DNA from: Maribacter sp.
Lineage (GTDB): Bacteria; Bacteroidota; Bacteroidia; Flavobacteriales; Flavobacteriaceae
Length of the DNA stretch: 5,779 nt
Assembly: GCA_003232155.1 (NCBI GenBank)
Contig: QILY01000303.1
Coordinates: 1-5,779, forward strand
Direction of reading: 5' to 3'
The notes under the pieces are model-generated. The model ran no database searches. It saw only the letters and a list, made by a program, of their open reading frames with translations, and had not been told where the DNA came from. Positions 1-5,779 of the stretch are shown here, in pieces. The position numbers were made by a program, and so were the translations under genes. Positions within the stretch are counted from its first letter, which is position 1. Each line of letters starts with the position of its first letter.

Positions 1-81
1 GCTGCTCAAAAAAACCTTCATTGGAGTACAAAAACCGAAAACCTTGGTTCCAAACAAAAACTCAAGACGAGTTTAATATAA
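1..81 (+). CDS. Possible 3' end of a plus-strand gene (partial)
   Basis: The first plus frame is open from the window edge for 26 codons and ends at TAA 79-81. The encoded tail is hydrophilic and basic, ending KQKLKTSLI. Family and function cannot be recognised from so short a piece. If real, the gene would converge on the DUF5916 gene, whose stop lies 47 bases further on. In DNA this AT-rich, 26 open codons can easily arise by chance. A competing reading is a minus-strand ATG at 21 (MKVFLSS...) running off the left edge as the start of another gene. The sequence shown cannot decide between them. Confidence 0.3.
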   Translation, partial: AAQKNLHWSTKTENLGSKQKLKTSLI

Positions 82-128
82 AATATATCTTTTGTGTTAT
101 TTATAGATTATAAGGTTTAGCGTTTGAA

Positions 129-2339
129 CTAGATATTTAGCCAGTACGTAAGTTTTAGGTTTATAGAACGGAATCTAGGCGAAAATTGGTTTACAAAGTA
201 GTTGTCATTATATACAATGAACAAATCGGATAAAGGGGCAAAACGCCATTGTAATCTAGAGTTTATACCTAAATTATCTCTTTGATTACTGTATTGGATT
301 AAAGTGGACCAAAAAATTGATTTACTGAACGTAATATCGGCCCTAGGGCTGACCAACCATATTTCTGCACTGGGAAAAGGACCGGGCAGTTCAATCTTGT
401 CATAGTTCACAGCTAATGAAATTTGCGCCCTAGGTTGTAATCGTAGTCCGAATCGCCCTTGAAAAGAAAATTGATTGCCATTAAAAAAGCGGCCAACGGT
501 TGATTGTACATTATATGTAAATACCTGCGCCCGATTCGATTGATATGAAAAATCTACACTATTGTAATGATACCCGGTATTATTGGGTAATGGCATTCCC
601 CCAGCTGTTCTAGTAGGGTCAAAATTGTCATCAGCATCAGTTAAATAGGTAAACCTATTTGAAAAACCCAATCTGAATTCAGATTGGTTCTGCATTCTCA
701 CTTCGCCTGTTATTCGTACTTCTTCATCCGTTTTTAAATTGTCAAGTGTAGGTCTCCAAATAGTCACCGGAAAAATCTCAAAGCTATACCTGTTGATAAT
801 ATCGCTTTTGGGCCAAAAGAATTTTTGAAAAGAAAACACTGATTTAATAATGTCTTTTCGTCTGATAAAGCCTAGATCTGAAGTAAACTCCTCATCTATA
901 TAGACTAAATCGGCAAAAACATTAAAAGACCTTGTTAGGCGACCCAAATTCGCCCCAACTGAATAGTTACCTTCATTATCACCAGGCTGAAAAGATTTAT
1001 GTACATATGCCTTGCCCGCATATTTATTACTTTTAGATGAAAGATTGTAATCAGCACCAATTACACGGTTGTACCTTTCTTCTTCACCAACAAAATCATA
1101 GTCTTTAAACGTTTCTCTATTTATGAAAAACACTCCTATATTAGAACGTGCAAATACCTTTTTTTGAAGTGCGAGCATCGTATTGTTGTTTGATGCAATT
1201 TCATTATCTGTATCCTCACCAGTTTGTATGCTGAGAATTCCTAAACGCCAATCTTCATCTAATTTTCCGCTTAACCGTACGCCGCCCAAAATTCTATTTT
1301 CTATGGAATTGCCATCAATACCACTTGCAATACCAATACGCCTTGAAAAAAATGGATTAGCATCCCTACCACCACCAAAACCCCCAAAGAGATCACTGTT
1401 ATCTACAAAAAACTGCCTTCTTTCGGGTAGGCCTATTTCGAAACGAGTAAGGTTAGTGAAGATATTATCGACTTCAACATTTGAAAAATCAGGATTGATC
1501 GTAATATCTAAATTTAATCCATTACCAATCGCTATTTTGGCGTCTCCGCCTACTTTTAGATTGGTATCGCTTACGTCATTTTCAAAATCTTTTTCAGCAA
1601 TAGTATTGATATAGGGTATCAATGCTAAAGGGGTTCTTGACCGCCCCAAGGGCTTTTCAAAAAACATATCGCCCATAAAGGCTAGACTAAAAATAAACTG
1701 GTTTTGGGGAACATTGTACCAAGTACTACGTTCATTGGTCTGCATATCAAAATTATAACTTTGAAAACGCCATTTAGTTTCACCCTCTTTAAACTTAAAA
1801 GAGGTTAGGGGTATAGCAATTTCAGCAGTATAATACCCATCATAGAGTTTTGATTCGCCTTTCCATTTTACATCCCACGAAGTAGTAAACCCATTTACCC
1901 CTTGTCCGCCACCTGAAATTAATGCTTCACGGCGTACCCCATAAGGGTTGATACCGAACAGAAAGGCATTGGTGCCATCATTAAAAGTATCGAATACCAA
2001 ACTAATATTATCACTATTGCCCGCCCTGTAATCCCTTCGCAAGTTAGGCACTACCCAATCATTGCCAACTATTGAATATACGGTTATACCAATATAAAGT
2101 GTTTTGCCATCAGATAGCATTTTAATATCGGTTTGATTTTTTGCCAATACAGAATCTGATGGAAAATATTGTTGAAAATCATGGGGGCCTTCTGCAACCT
2201 TCCATAGGGCTTCATCTAGAACGCCATTAATTTCAGGGATTTCAGAGGTGTGCTTTACCGTAAAAGATTTATTTACGGTTTGGCTGAGAAATGGTATTGT
2301 ATAAAGAAGTAATACAAAGGCGCAAAATGCTCTTGTCAT
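129..2339 (-). CDS. DUF5916 family outer-membrane beta-barrel protein with CBM9-like N-terminal domain
   Basis: This 736-residue protein has the family's usual architecture. Residues 1-20 form a signal peptide: basic MTR, a hydrophobic core, and a cleavage site near FLSQ. Residues about 35-215 resemble a carbohydrate-binding module 9 fold, opening with the typical IPEINGVLDEALW and including SDNISLVFDTFNDGTNAF, NPYGVRREALI, and YYTAEIAIPLTSFKF. Residues about 235-736 form the DUF5916 part, with alternating polar and aromatic strands expected of an outer-membrane barrel. It contains the conserved-looking NPDFSNVEVD and LPERRQFFVDN stretches, a Gly/Phe-rich loop (about 317-324) and NPFFSRRIG. 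The C-terminus (INLKLTYWLNI) looks like a final barrel strand. The start ATG at 2339 begins the signal peptide and lies 21 bases from a perfect TAnnTTTG element. The family's substrate is not established. The N-terminal fold suggests glycan binding, but this is inference. No truncation or frameshift is seen. Confidence 0.93.
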   Translation of the reverse strand: MTRAFCAFVLLLYTIPFLSQTVNKSFTVKHTSEIPEINGVLDEALWKVAEGPHDFQQYFPSDSVLAKNQTDIKMLSDGKTLYIGITVYSIVGNDWVVPNLRRDYRAGNSDNISLVFDTFNDGTNAFLFGINPYGVRREALISGGGQGVNGFTTSWDVKWKGESKLYDGYYTAEIAIPLTSFKFKEGETKWRFQSYNFDMQTNERSTWYNVPQNQFIFSLAFMGDMFFEKPLGRSRTPLALIPYINTIAEKDFENDVSDTNLKVGGDAKIAIGNGLNLDITINPDFSNVEVDNIFTNLTRFEIGLPERRQFFVDNSDLFGGFGGGRDANPFFSRRIGIASGIDGNSIENRILGGVRLSGKLDEDWRLGILSIQTGEDTDNEIASNNNTMLALQKKVFARSNIGVFFINRETFKDYDFVGEEERYNRVIGADYNLSSKSNKYAGKAYVHKSFQPGDNEGNYSVGANLGRLTRSFNVFADLVYIDEEFTSDLGFIRRKDIIKSVFSFQKFFWPKSDIINRYSFEIFPVTIWRPTLDNLKTDEEVRITGEVRMQNQSEFRLGFSNRFTYLTDADDNFDPTRTAGGMPLPNNTGYHYNSVDFSYQSNRAQVFTYNVQSTVGRFFNGNQFSFQGRFGLRLQPRAQISLAVNYDKIELPGPFPSAEIWLVSPRADITFSKSIFWSTLIQYSNQRDNLGINSRLQWRFAPLSDLFIVYNDNYFVNQFSPRFRSINLKLTYWLNI

Positions 2340-2359
2340 TGAGTTCGAATTAGTCGATA

Positions 2360-2367
2360 CAAATTTA
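2360..2367 (-). promoter_or_regulatory. Bacteroidota-type -7 element upstream of the DUF5916 gene
   Basis: On the minus strand this reads TAAATTTG, an exact match to the Bacteroidota -7 consensus TAnnTTTG, ending 20 bases before the DUF5916 start codon. No good TTTG -33 box is seen at the usual distance; that region is a run of T. The element suggests the gene is transcribed independently of the small Arc-like gene upstream. One 6-base-specific match in AT-rich DNA is weak evidence by itself; its position between two genes is what makes it plausible. Confidence 0.4.
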
Positions 2368-2406
2368 AACGATTTCTACGTTAAAAAAATGCTAAAAAAA
2401 CAACAA

Positions 2407-2571
2407 TCAGTCTGTCTTCTTTTTGGCTTCGCGTTTCGCTTCTTTTAAGCTTTTTTGTAGCATCCATTCAATTTGTCCGTTGGTACTACGAAATTCATCA
2501 GCAGCCCATTTTTCAATGGTCTTCAACATTTCCTCATTAATACGTAATGCAAACGCTTTCTTTTTCGCCAT
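2407..2571 (-). CDS. Arc-like ribbon-helix-helix DNA-binding protein
   Basis: This is a 54-residue ORF from ATG 2571 to TGA 2407-2409. The sequence follows the phage P22 Arc repressor pattern closely: a short beta-strand (residues 5-10, KAFALR), helix A (about 12-27, EEMLKTIEKWAADEF), a turn with RSTNGQ, and helix B (about 31-45, QIEWMLQKSLKEA), then a Lys/Arg-rich tail. Arc itself is 53 residues with the same order. RHH proteins act as dimers or tetramers that insert the paired strands into the DNA major groove. The Arc base-contacting residues Gln9, Asn11 and Arg13 align with Ala6, Ala8 and Arg10 here, so target choice must differ. The gene starts 73 bases after the SPFH stop on the same strand, and no promoter element is evident between them, so the two are probably co-transcribed. 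A regulatory role is inferred from the fold; the target is unknown. Confidence 0.88.
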   Translation of the reverse strand: MAKKKAFALRINEEMLKTIEKWAADEFRSTNGQIEWMLQKSLKEAKREAKKKTD

Positions 2572-2644
2572 GCTTATTTTTTAATACAATTTTGGCAGAA
2601 TGAATGGGTATTTATATTTGTTGGCACTCGAAAAGTACGCATTT

Positions 2645-3505
2645 CTAATGATTTAAAGTACCTGTATTTACTATAGGTGAAGCATCTTTATCTGAGCAAA
2701 GAACTACCATTAGATTACTTACCATAGCAGCTTTTCTTTCTTCATCTAGGTTGACTATATCTTTTTCACTTAATTTCTCTAAAGCCATTTCTACCATACT
2801 TACGGCTCCTTCAACAATTTTATGTCGAGCTGCAACTATAGCAGTGGCTTGTTGCCTTTTGAGCATGGCATTCGCTATCTCTTGTGCATAAGCTAAATAG
2901 CCAATTCTTGCTTCAAGAACTTCAATGCCAGCCATTGAAAGTCGTTCTTGTAATTCTTTTTCAAGGGCTTCACTAACTTCATTTACACTAGAACGCAATG
3001 TAATATCTTCATCAAGGCCTTCATCGGCAAAATTATCATACGGATACATGCTTGCAAGCTTACGAACAGCCGCATCAGTCTGTATTCTTACAAAATTTTG
3101 GTAATTATCTACATCAAAAGCCGCTTTATAGGTATCAGTTACCCGCCATACTAGAATCGTGCTTATCATTACGGGATTGCCCAGTTTATCATTTACTTTC
3201 AAACGTTCACTATCAAAATTACTGGCTCTTAATGAAATTTTCTTTTTAGTGTATAATGGATTTACCCAAAACAGCCCATTTTTCTTTATCGTACCCACGT
3301 ATTTACCAAATAAAAGCAATACTCTAGAACCATTAGGGTTGACTAAAATAAATCCGGGTAGCATTATTATGGCTATTATTATGAACCCTAATGCTGCTAT
3401 ATTTTTAGTTGTGGTAAATATAAGTATACCAATTATGGGCATTGCGAAGAAAAGCATTAGCATTAGATAGCCGTTTATAGCACTTAATTTTTTCTCATTT
3501 GTCAT
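2645..3505 (-). CDS. SPFH/Band 7 domain membrane protein
   Basis: This is a 286-residue protein of the SPFH (stomatin/prohibitin/flotillin/HflK-C) superfamily. Two hydrophobic segments lie at about residues 12-31 and 36-55. They are followed by the Band 7 domain at about 56-225, with NPNGSRVLLLFGKYVGT, GLFWVNPLY, ISLRASNF, LKVNDKLGNPV and ILVWRVTD. A helical region with LEKELQERLSMAGIEVLEARI and the Ala-rich ANAMLKRQQATAIVAARHKIVEGA follows. Such proteins oligomerise on membranes as scaffolds for proteases or lipid domains; the partner here is unknown. The frame stays open upstream to 3661, but the extra 52 codons give low-complexity residues encoded by intergenic sequence that also holds the divergent promoter region. 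The ATG at 3505 fits the family N-terminus, MTNEKKLSAINGY. The gene is divergent from the nuclease gene and is followed by the Arc-like gene. Confidence 0.93.
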   Translation of the reverse strand: MTNEKKLSAINGYLMLMLFFAMPIIGILIFTTTKNIAALGFIIIAIIMLPGFILVNPNGSRVLLLFGKYVGTIKKNGLFWVNPLYTKKKISLRASNFDSERLKVNDKLGNPVMISTILVWRVTDTYKAAFDVDNYQNFVRIQTDAAVRKLASMYPYDNFADEGLDEDITLRSSVNEVSEALEKELQERLSMAGIEVLEARIGYLAYAQEIANAMLKRQQATAIVAARHKIVEGAVSMVEMALEKLSEKDIVNLDEERKAAMVSNLMVVLCSDKDASPIVNTGTLNH

Positions 3506-3519
3506 AATATAATTTTTTA

Positions 3520-3540
3520 ATGATATTAAAATAATATCAT
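3520..3540. promoter_or_regulatory. Perfect 9+9 bp palindrome upstream of the SPFH start (operator candidate)
   Basis: ATGATATTA (3520-3528) and TAATATCAT (3532-3540) are exact inverted copies around a 3-base AAA centre. The site lies 15-35 bases upstream of the SPFH start codon and abuts the candidate -7 element. It could be an operator that blocks transcription when bound, or a hairpin in the 5' leader. The pure A/T stem would be weak as RNA, and there is no T-run typical of a terminator, so a protein-binding site is the better guess. The Arc-like protein encoded just downstream is an obvious candidate binder, but nothing in the sequence proves it. Confidence 0.5.
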
Positions 3541-3570
3541 AAAGATATAAAAATAAATTACTTAAACGAA
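3540..3570 (-). promoter_or_regulatory. Candidate promoter of the SPFH-Arc-like unit
   Basis: On the minus strand TTCG (3570-3567), a 19-base spacer, then TATCTTTA (3547-3540) resemble the Bacteroidota promoter TTTG-N19-TAnnTTTG, with one mismatch in each box and the ideal spacing. Transcription would start within or just after the palindrome at 3520-3540, so a protein bound there could block it. Imperfect boxes in AT-rich DNA keep the confidence moderate. Confidence 0.4.
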
Positions 3571-3648
3571 TATATTTTCTATGGATGCTAAAAGAGGAAT
3601 GAAAAAGAAAAAGTTTAAACGAGTTCAATAGATTAAAATCCGTTTTTC

Positions 3649-3656
3649 TATTTTTG
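3649..3656 (+). promoter_or_regulatory. Bacteroidota-type -7 element upstream of the nuclease gene
   Basis: TATTTTTG matches TAnnTTTG exactly and ends 15 bases before the nuclease ATG, implying a very short leader. No convincing TTTG box sits about 19 bases upstream; a TTC at 3624-3626 is the nearest, at a slightly long spacing. The gene is the first on its strand here, so a promoter must lie in this gap. Confidence 0.4.
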
Positions 3657-3671
3657 AACAAAATTTATACT

Positions 3672-4448
3672 ATGAAAAAGATTATACCATTGCTATTTAT
3701 ATTCCTCATTCAATTTTCATTTGCCAATGATATGATTTGGTCTAAAACAGGTCATAGAACTACGGGTGAAGTAGCGCAAAACCATTTAACTAGAAAAGCT
3801 GAAAAAGCTATTGCAAAATTATTAAACGGTCAAAGTTTGGCTCTAGTCTCAACTTTTGGTGACGATATTAAGGCTGACCGCAGTTTTAAAAAATTCAGTG
3901 CTTGGCATTATGTGAATTATCCGGCAGATAAAAAGTATACTGATGTTGAACCTAGTGAGTTTGGCGATATTATCATTGGCATACAAAAATGTATGGCAGT
4001 TATAAAAGATGAAAATAGTTTACGGGCTGATAGGGTATTTTATTTAAAACTATTAGTACACCTAATAGGAGACTTACATCAGCCGATGCATGTAGGTAGG
4101 TTAGAAGATAAGGGAGGGAATGATATACAGGTACAGTGGTTCGGAAAGGGTACAAACCTTCATAGACTTTGGGATAGTAATATGATCAATGATTATGGAA
4201 TGAGTTATACTGAACTGGCCAAGAATCTACCTAAAATCACTAAAAAAGAAGCGCAAAAGATACAAGAGGGAAATATTTTTGATTGGGTAGAAGAATCGCA
4301 AGATTTGGCCAATGAATTGTATGGTTCGGTAGAAGTTGGTGAAAAACTAGGATACCGCTATAGTTATGAATATTGGAATGTTTTAGAAACCCAGTTACAA
4401 AAGGGCGGATTGCGTCTTGCAAAGGTATTGAATGGGTTGTTTGAATAA
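3672..4448 (+). CDS. Secreted S1/P1-type zinc nuclease
   Basis: This 258-residue protein belongs to the S1/P1 nuclease family, three-zinc enzymes that cut single-stranded DNA and RNA and can remove 3' phosphates. Residues 1-18 form a signal peptide (MKK, then a hydrophobic core ending FSFA), so it acts in the periplasm or outside the cell. All nine family zinc-ligand positions are present: Trp23 and His28 (WSKTGHR), Asp64 (FGDDIK), His79 (AWHYVN), His130, Asp134 and His140 (HLIGDLHQPMHVG), and His164 and Asp168 (NLHRLWDS). Their spacing matches P1 nuclease ligands 60-153 exactly, offset by 14-19. Length is normal. The ATG at 3672 starts the signal peptide; the in-frame TTG at 3654 would only add six residues and overlaps the -7 element. 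The gene stands alone, divergent from the SPFH gene and followed by a terminator. Scavenging phosphate or nucleotides is an inferred role. Confidence 0.93.
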   Translation: MKKIIPLLFIFLIQFSFANDMIWSKTGHRTTGEVAQNHLTRKAEKAIAKLLNGQSLALVSTFGDDIKADRSFKKFSAWHYVNYPADKKYTDVEPSEFGDIIIGIQKCMAVIKDENSLRADRVFYLKLLVHLIGDLHQPMHVGRLEDKGGNDIQVQWFGKGTNLHRLWDSNMINDYGMSYTELAKNLPKITKKEAQKIQEGNIFDWVEESQDLANELYGSVEVGEKLGYRYSYEYWNVLETQLQKGGLRLAKVLNGLFE

Positions 4449-4497
4449 GTTTGGCATGGCATTTGAGTTATTATAATTGAAGTTGGTGCGAGAAAAT

Positions 4498-4520
4498 TAA
4501 TACAGTATGCCTGTGTATTA
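4498..4520. repeat. Short inverted repeat downstream of the nuclease gene
   Basis: TAATACA (4498-4504) and TGTATTA (4514-4520) are exact inverted copies around a 9-base loop. The site lies about 50 bases past the nuclease stop and could form a hairpin in the 3' untranslated region, ahead of the stronger terminator at 4552. It has no T-run. A role in protecting the mRNA end is possible but unsupported, and a 7-bp AT-rich repeat may be chance. Confidence 0.3.
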
Positions 4521-4551
4521 AAGATAGTAGACGGCTTTGGTGATAGGGTAT

Positions 4552-4579
4552 AAATCGGTCCCCACGGCCGATTTTTTTT
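4552..4579 (+). terminator. Rho-independent terminator of the nuclease gene
   Basis: AAATCGG (4552-4558) pairs with CCGATTT (4568-4574), and a further CC/GG pair can close the loop past a bulged T. The stem runs into eight T (4572-4579). This is a standard intrinsic terminator on the plus strand, 104 bases after the nuclease stop. On the minus strand the hairpin sits just past the end of the degraded gene fragment, but only a weak TTTATA follows there, so it is less convincing in that direction. Confidence 0.75.
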
Positions 4580-4874
4580 ATGGGATAATTCTATAGGTAA
4601 GGTTGATACGTTCTTGTATAGCTTTTGTCGTTTTGGGTATTTGATGTAACCAGATTATTTACTTGGACAAGAGGGGGGAACTCCAATAGCGGTAAAGAGG
4701 ATGTACGATACTCTTAAAAATTTTGATAGGGCCGCTAACAATCTGTTCCCAACTATCACTTCCATTATGGTATAAGTTCAAAACCGGATAGAGGGCAAAT
4801 TCGGACAAGGCAAAAACGGATATGACCTCAATAAAATAAGGGCTAGTGTGATGATTCATAAAAATTTTAGTCAC
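4578..4874 (-). pseudogene. Degraded 3' fragment of an unidentified membrane-associated protein gene
   Basis: One minus-strand frame reads from GTG 4874 (or ATG 4859) for 71 codons to TAA at 4659-4661. In the same frame it continues for 26 codons to a second TAA at 4578-4580. The upstream part is protein-like, with FALSEFALYPVLNLY, SWEQIVSGPIKIFKSIV and HPLYRYWSS. The part after the stop ends ERINLTYRIIP, reminiscent of a last outer-membrane beta-strand, and terminates directly at the hairpin at 4552-4574. Together this suggests a gene 3' end with one nonsense mutation. No proper N-terminus is present: the frame closes just upstream, at a perfect inverted repeat (4843-4898), so the fragment appears cut there. 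I do not recognise the family. It could instead be a chance ORF in a stretch without genes; the barrel-like end is suggestive only. Confidence 0.4.
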
Positions 4875-4898
4875 CTTTCTTACAAATCATCACACTAG
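4843..4898. repeat. Perfect 14-bp inverted repeat with 28-base spacer
   Basis: CTAGTGTGATGATT (4843-4856) and AATCATCACACTAG (4885-4898) are exact inverted copies. A 14-base perfect match this close together is very unlikely by chance. The spacer contains TAAAAATTTTA (4859-4869), itself a palindrome. No T-run follows on either side, so it is not an ordinary terminator. No target-site duplication or transposase is visible. It lies at the broken 5' edge of the degraded minus-strand fragment and 61 bases before the next plus-strand ORF. It could be a hairpin, a binding site, or the scar of a template-switch or palindrome-forming event. Confidence 0.8.
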
Positions 4899-4959
4899 AT
4901 TACAAGAAACATCTGAAAACTGGGTAACTTGTATCTTTTTGTAATGAATTTGATCCATT

Positions 4960-5136
4960 ATGAAAAAATGGTTTCTTTTTTGCGCTACTTTTTTAACTTT
5001 GATAAACCCTACAAATATTATTAGAGTACATACGGAGCTTATAAAAGATGGAAATCTATTTTATAACAGTAAAACAAATCAAAATTTGGGGTATGTGTAT
5101 TCCAAGTATAACCTTTCTCAGCAGGCTCTACAATAG
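4960..5136 (+). CDS. Hypothetical small exported or membrane-anchored protein (58 residues)
   Basis: This ORF runs from ATG 4960 to TAG 5134-5136. Residues 1-15 (MKKWFLFCATFLTLI) look like a signal or anchor segment: two lysines, then a hydrophobic core. The remainder is polar and rich in Asn, Gln, Lys and Tyr, including ELIKDGNLFYNSKTNQ and GYVYSKYNLSQQALQ. No family is recognised. There is no clear signal-peptidase site or lipobox, although Cys8 lies inside the core. The stop is 41 bases before the DKNYY-repeat gene on the same strand, with no promoter seen between, so the two may be co-transcribed. It may be a real small secreted protein, the truncated start of a longer gene, or a chance ORF. 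Confidence 0.4.
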   Translation: MKKWFLFCATFLTLINPTNIIRVHTELIKDGNLFYNSKTNQNLGYVYSKYNLSQQALQ

Positions 5137-5177
5137 ATTAAAAAACAACACGTAAAAACCCAATAAAAACAAAACAG

Positions 5178-5779
5178 ATGAAAAATATAATTTCACTTAT
5201 AGTAACCATAATCATTTCCTTTCCTATGATGTCACAAGATTCAGACTCAAAATCATTTAAAACATTCGGTAATTACCAAGTAGGTACTAACCATGTTTGG
5301 TTTAAAGGAAAGTTATTAGATGGTATAGATATAAAAACGTTTAAAGTTTTAGACAGACCAGTTTTTTACAGTATGCCTGAAGGCGATTATACGGATTATG
5401 CTATTGATAAAAATTCTGTGTTCTATCAAGGAAATCGAATGTTAAAAGTTGATCTTAAAACTTTTAAAATTAGTATAGATTATTCTCGCCCTTTAGCTTA
5501 TGCTATAGACAACACACATGTTTATTATGCAGGAAAAATTGTTAATAGAAAAGAACTTAAAAAAACGAATCATCCAGATGCCAATCTCATCTTTATAAAA
5601 AATATCCCAAAATCGAATGAAATTTTGCGTGTAGAATTCAGTAAATTTTTAAATTCTTATACAACATTAGATGAATCAAATTTTTTAAATGCTCTTGACA
5701 ATAAACCTAAATCTCTAGACCCTAAAGATGAAATAATATCTGAATGGAATTATGCGCCTTGGTATTCTATTACCTTTTA
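5178..5779 (+). CDS. Secreted DKNYY-repeat protein (3' end beyond the window)
   Basis: The ORF starts at ATG 5178 and stays open for 200 codons to the window end. Residues 1-20 form a signal peptide (MKNIIS, hydrophobic core, PMMSQ). Residues 33-122 hold three related units of the DKNYY type: YQVGTNHVWFKGK (33-45), YAIDKNSVFYQGN (74-86) and YAIDNTHVYYAGK (108-120). The first two are each followed by a matching (I/V)D(I/L)KTFK segment, at 50-56 and 91-97. DKNYY domains are short repeats in exported bacterial proteins and have no established function. Residues about 135-200 are a different, Asn/Asp/Lys-rich region (SNEILRVEFSKFLNSY, then WNYAPWYSITF) that I do not recognise and that may begin a second domain. 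The start is supported by the signal peptide. A small ORF precedes it on the same strand. Confidence 0.8.
   Translation, partial: MKNIISLIVTIIISFPMMSQDSDSKSFKTFGNYQVGTNHVWFKGKLLDGIDIKTFKVLDRPVFYSMPEGDYTDYAIDKNSVFYQGNRMLKVDLKTFKISIDYSRPLAYAIDNTHVYYAGKIVNRKELKKTNHPDANLIFIKNIPKSNEILRVEFSKFLNSYTTLDESNFLNALDNKPKSLDPKDEIISEWNYAPWYSITF

Noticed and set aside
82..128. Bidirectional terminator after the DUF5916 gene
   Set aside because: Only a 5-bp AT stem (TTATA/TATAA) is present, with no GC pairs or T-run, so no terminator is called.
1183..1614. 143-codon plus-strand ORF inside the DUF5916 gene
   Set aside because: It is the antisense shadow of a well-supported gene, and its product has no recognisable features.
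3506..3661. In-frame upstream extension of the SPFH ORF to a start at 3661
   Set aside because: The extra 52 residues are low-complexity and unlike the family N-terminus, and the stretch holds the palindrome and promoter-like elements.
4843..4898. Invertible promoter (phase-variation switch) formed by the 14-bp inverted repeats
   Set aside because: A 28-base spacer is far shorter than known invertible segments, no invertase gene is nearby, and no good promoter lies in the spacer.
4501..5379. Exact 13-base match TACAGTATGCCTG at 4501-4513 and 5367-5379
   Set aside because: The flanks differ completely, and one such match in a window this size is expected by chance fairly often.

Overview
The window looks like chromosomal DNA of a marine-type member of the Flavobacteriaceae (Bacteroidota). 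The DNA is AT-rich, no gene start has a clear Shine-Dalgarno sequence, promoter-like TAnnTTTG elements lie upstream of at least two genes, and secreted proteins have short signal peptides ending in '-SQ' or '-FA'. The protein families also fit: a DUF5916 outer-membrane protein, an SPFH/Arc-like pair, an S1/P1 nuclease and a DKNYY-repeat protein. The species cannot be named from the sequence.

Layout. Positions 1-81 may hold the last codons of a plus-strand gene. A minus-strand block follows. In transcription order it is an SPFH/Band 7 membrane protein (3505 to 2645), a 54-residue Arc-like ribbon-helix-helix protein (2571 to 2407) and a 736-residue DUF5916 outer-membrane protein with a CBM9-like N-terminal domain (2339 to 129). 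The DUF5916 gene probably has its own promoter in the 67-base gap before it. A secreted S1/P1-type zinc nuclease (3672-4448, plus) is transcribed divergently from the SPFH gene. The 166-base region between them holds promoter-like elements for both directions and a perfect 9+9 bp palindrome just upstream of the SPFH start.

From 4449 to 4959 there is no intact gene. This stretch holds a small inverted repeat, a good rho-independent terminator for the nuclease gene, a probable degraded minus-strand gene fragment with one in-frame stop, and a striking perfect 14-bp inverted repeat where that fragment ends. The right end holds a doubtful 58-codon ORF and then a secreted DKNYY-repeat protein that runs off the window.

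How the genes work together. The SPFH and Arc-like genes are probably one unit, in which the small protein may control the pair through the palindrome; this is inference. The other genes are envelope or secreted functions with no evident shared pathway. I see no complete new multi-gene system. The most interesting items are the Arc-like/SPFH pair with its palindrome, and the inverted repeat next to the decayed gene.
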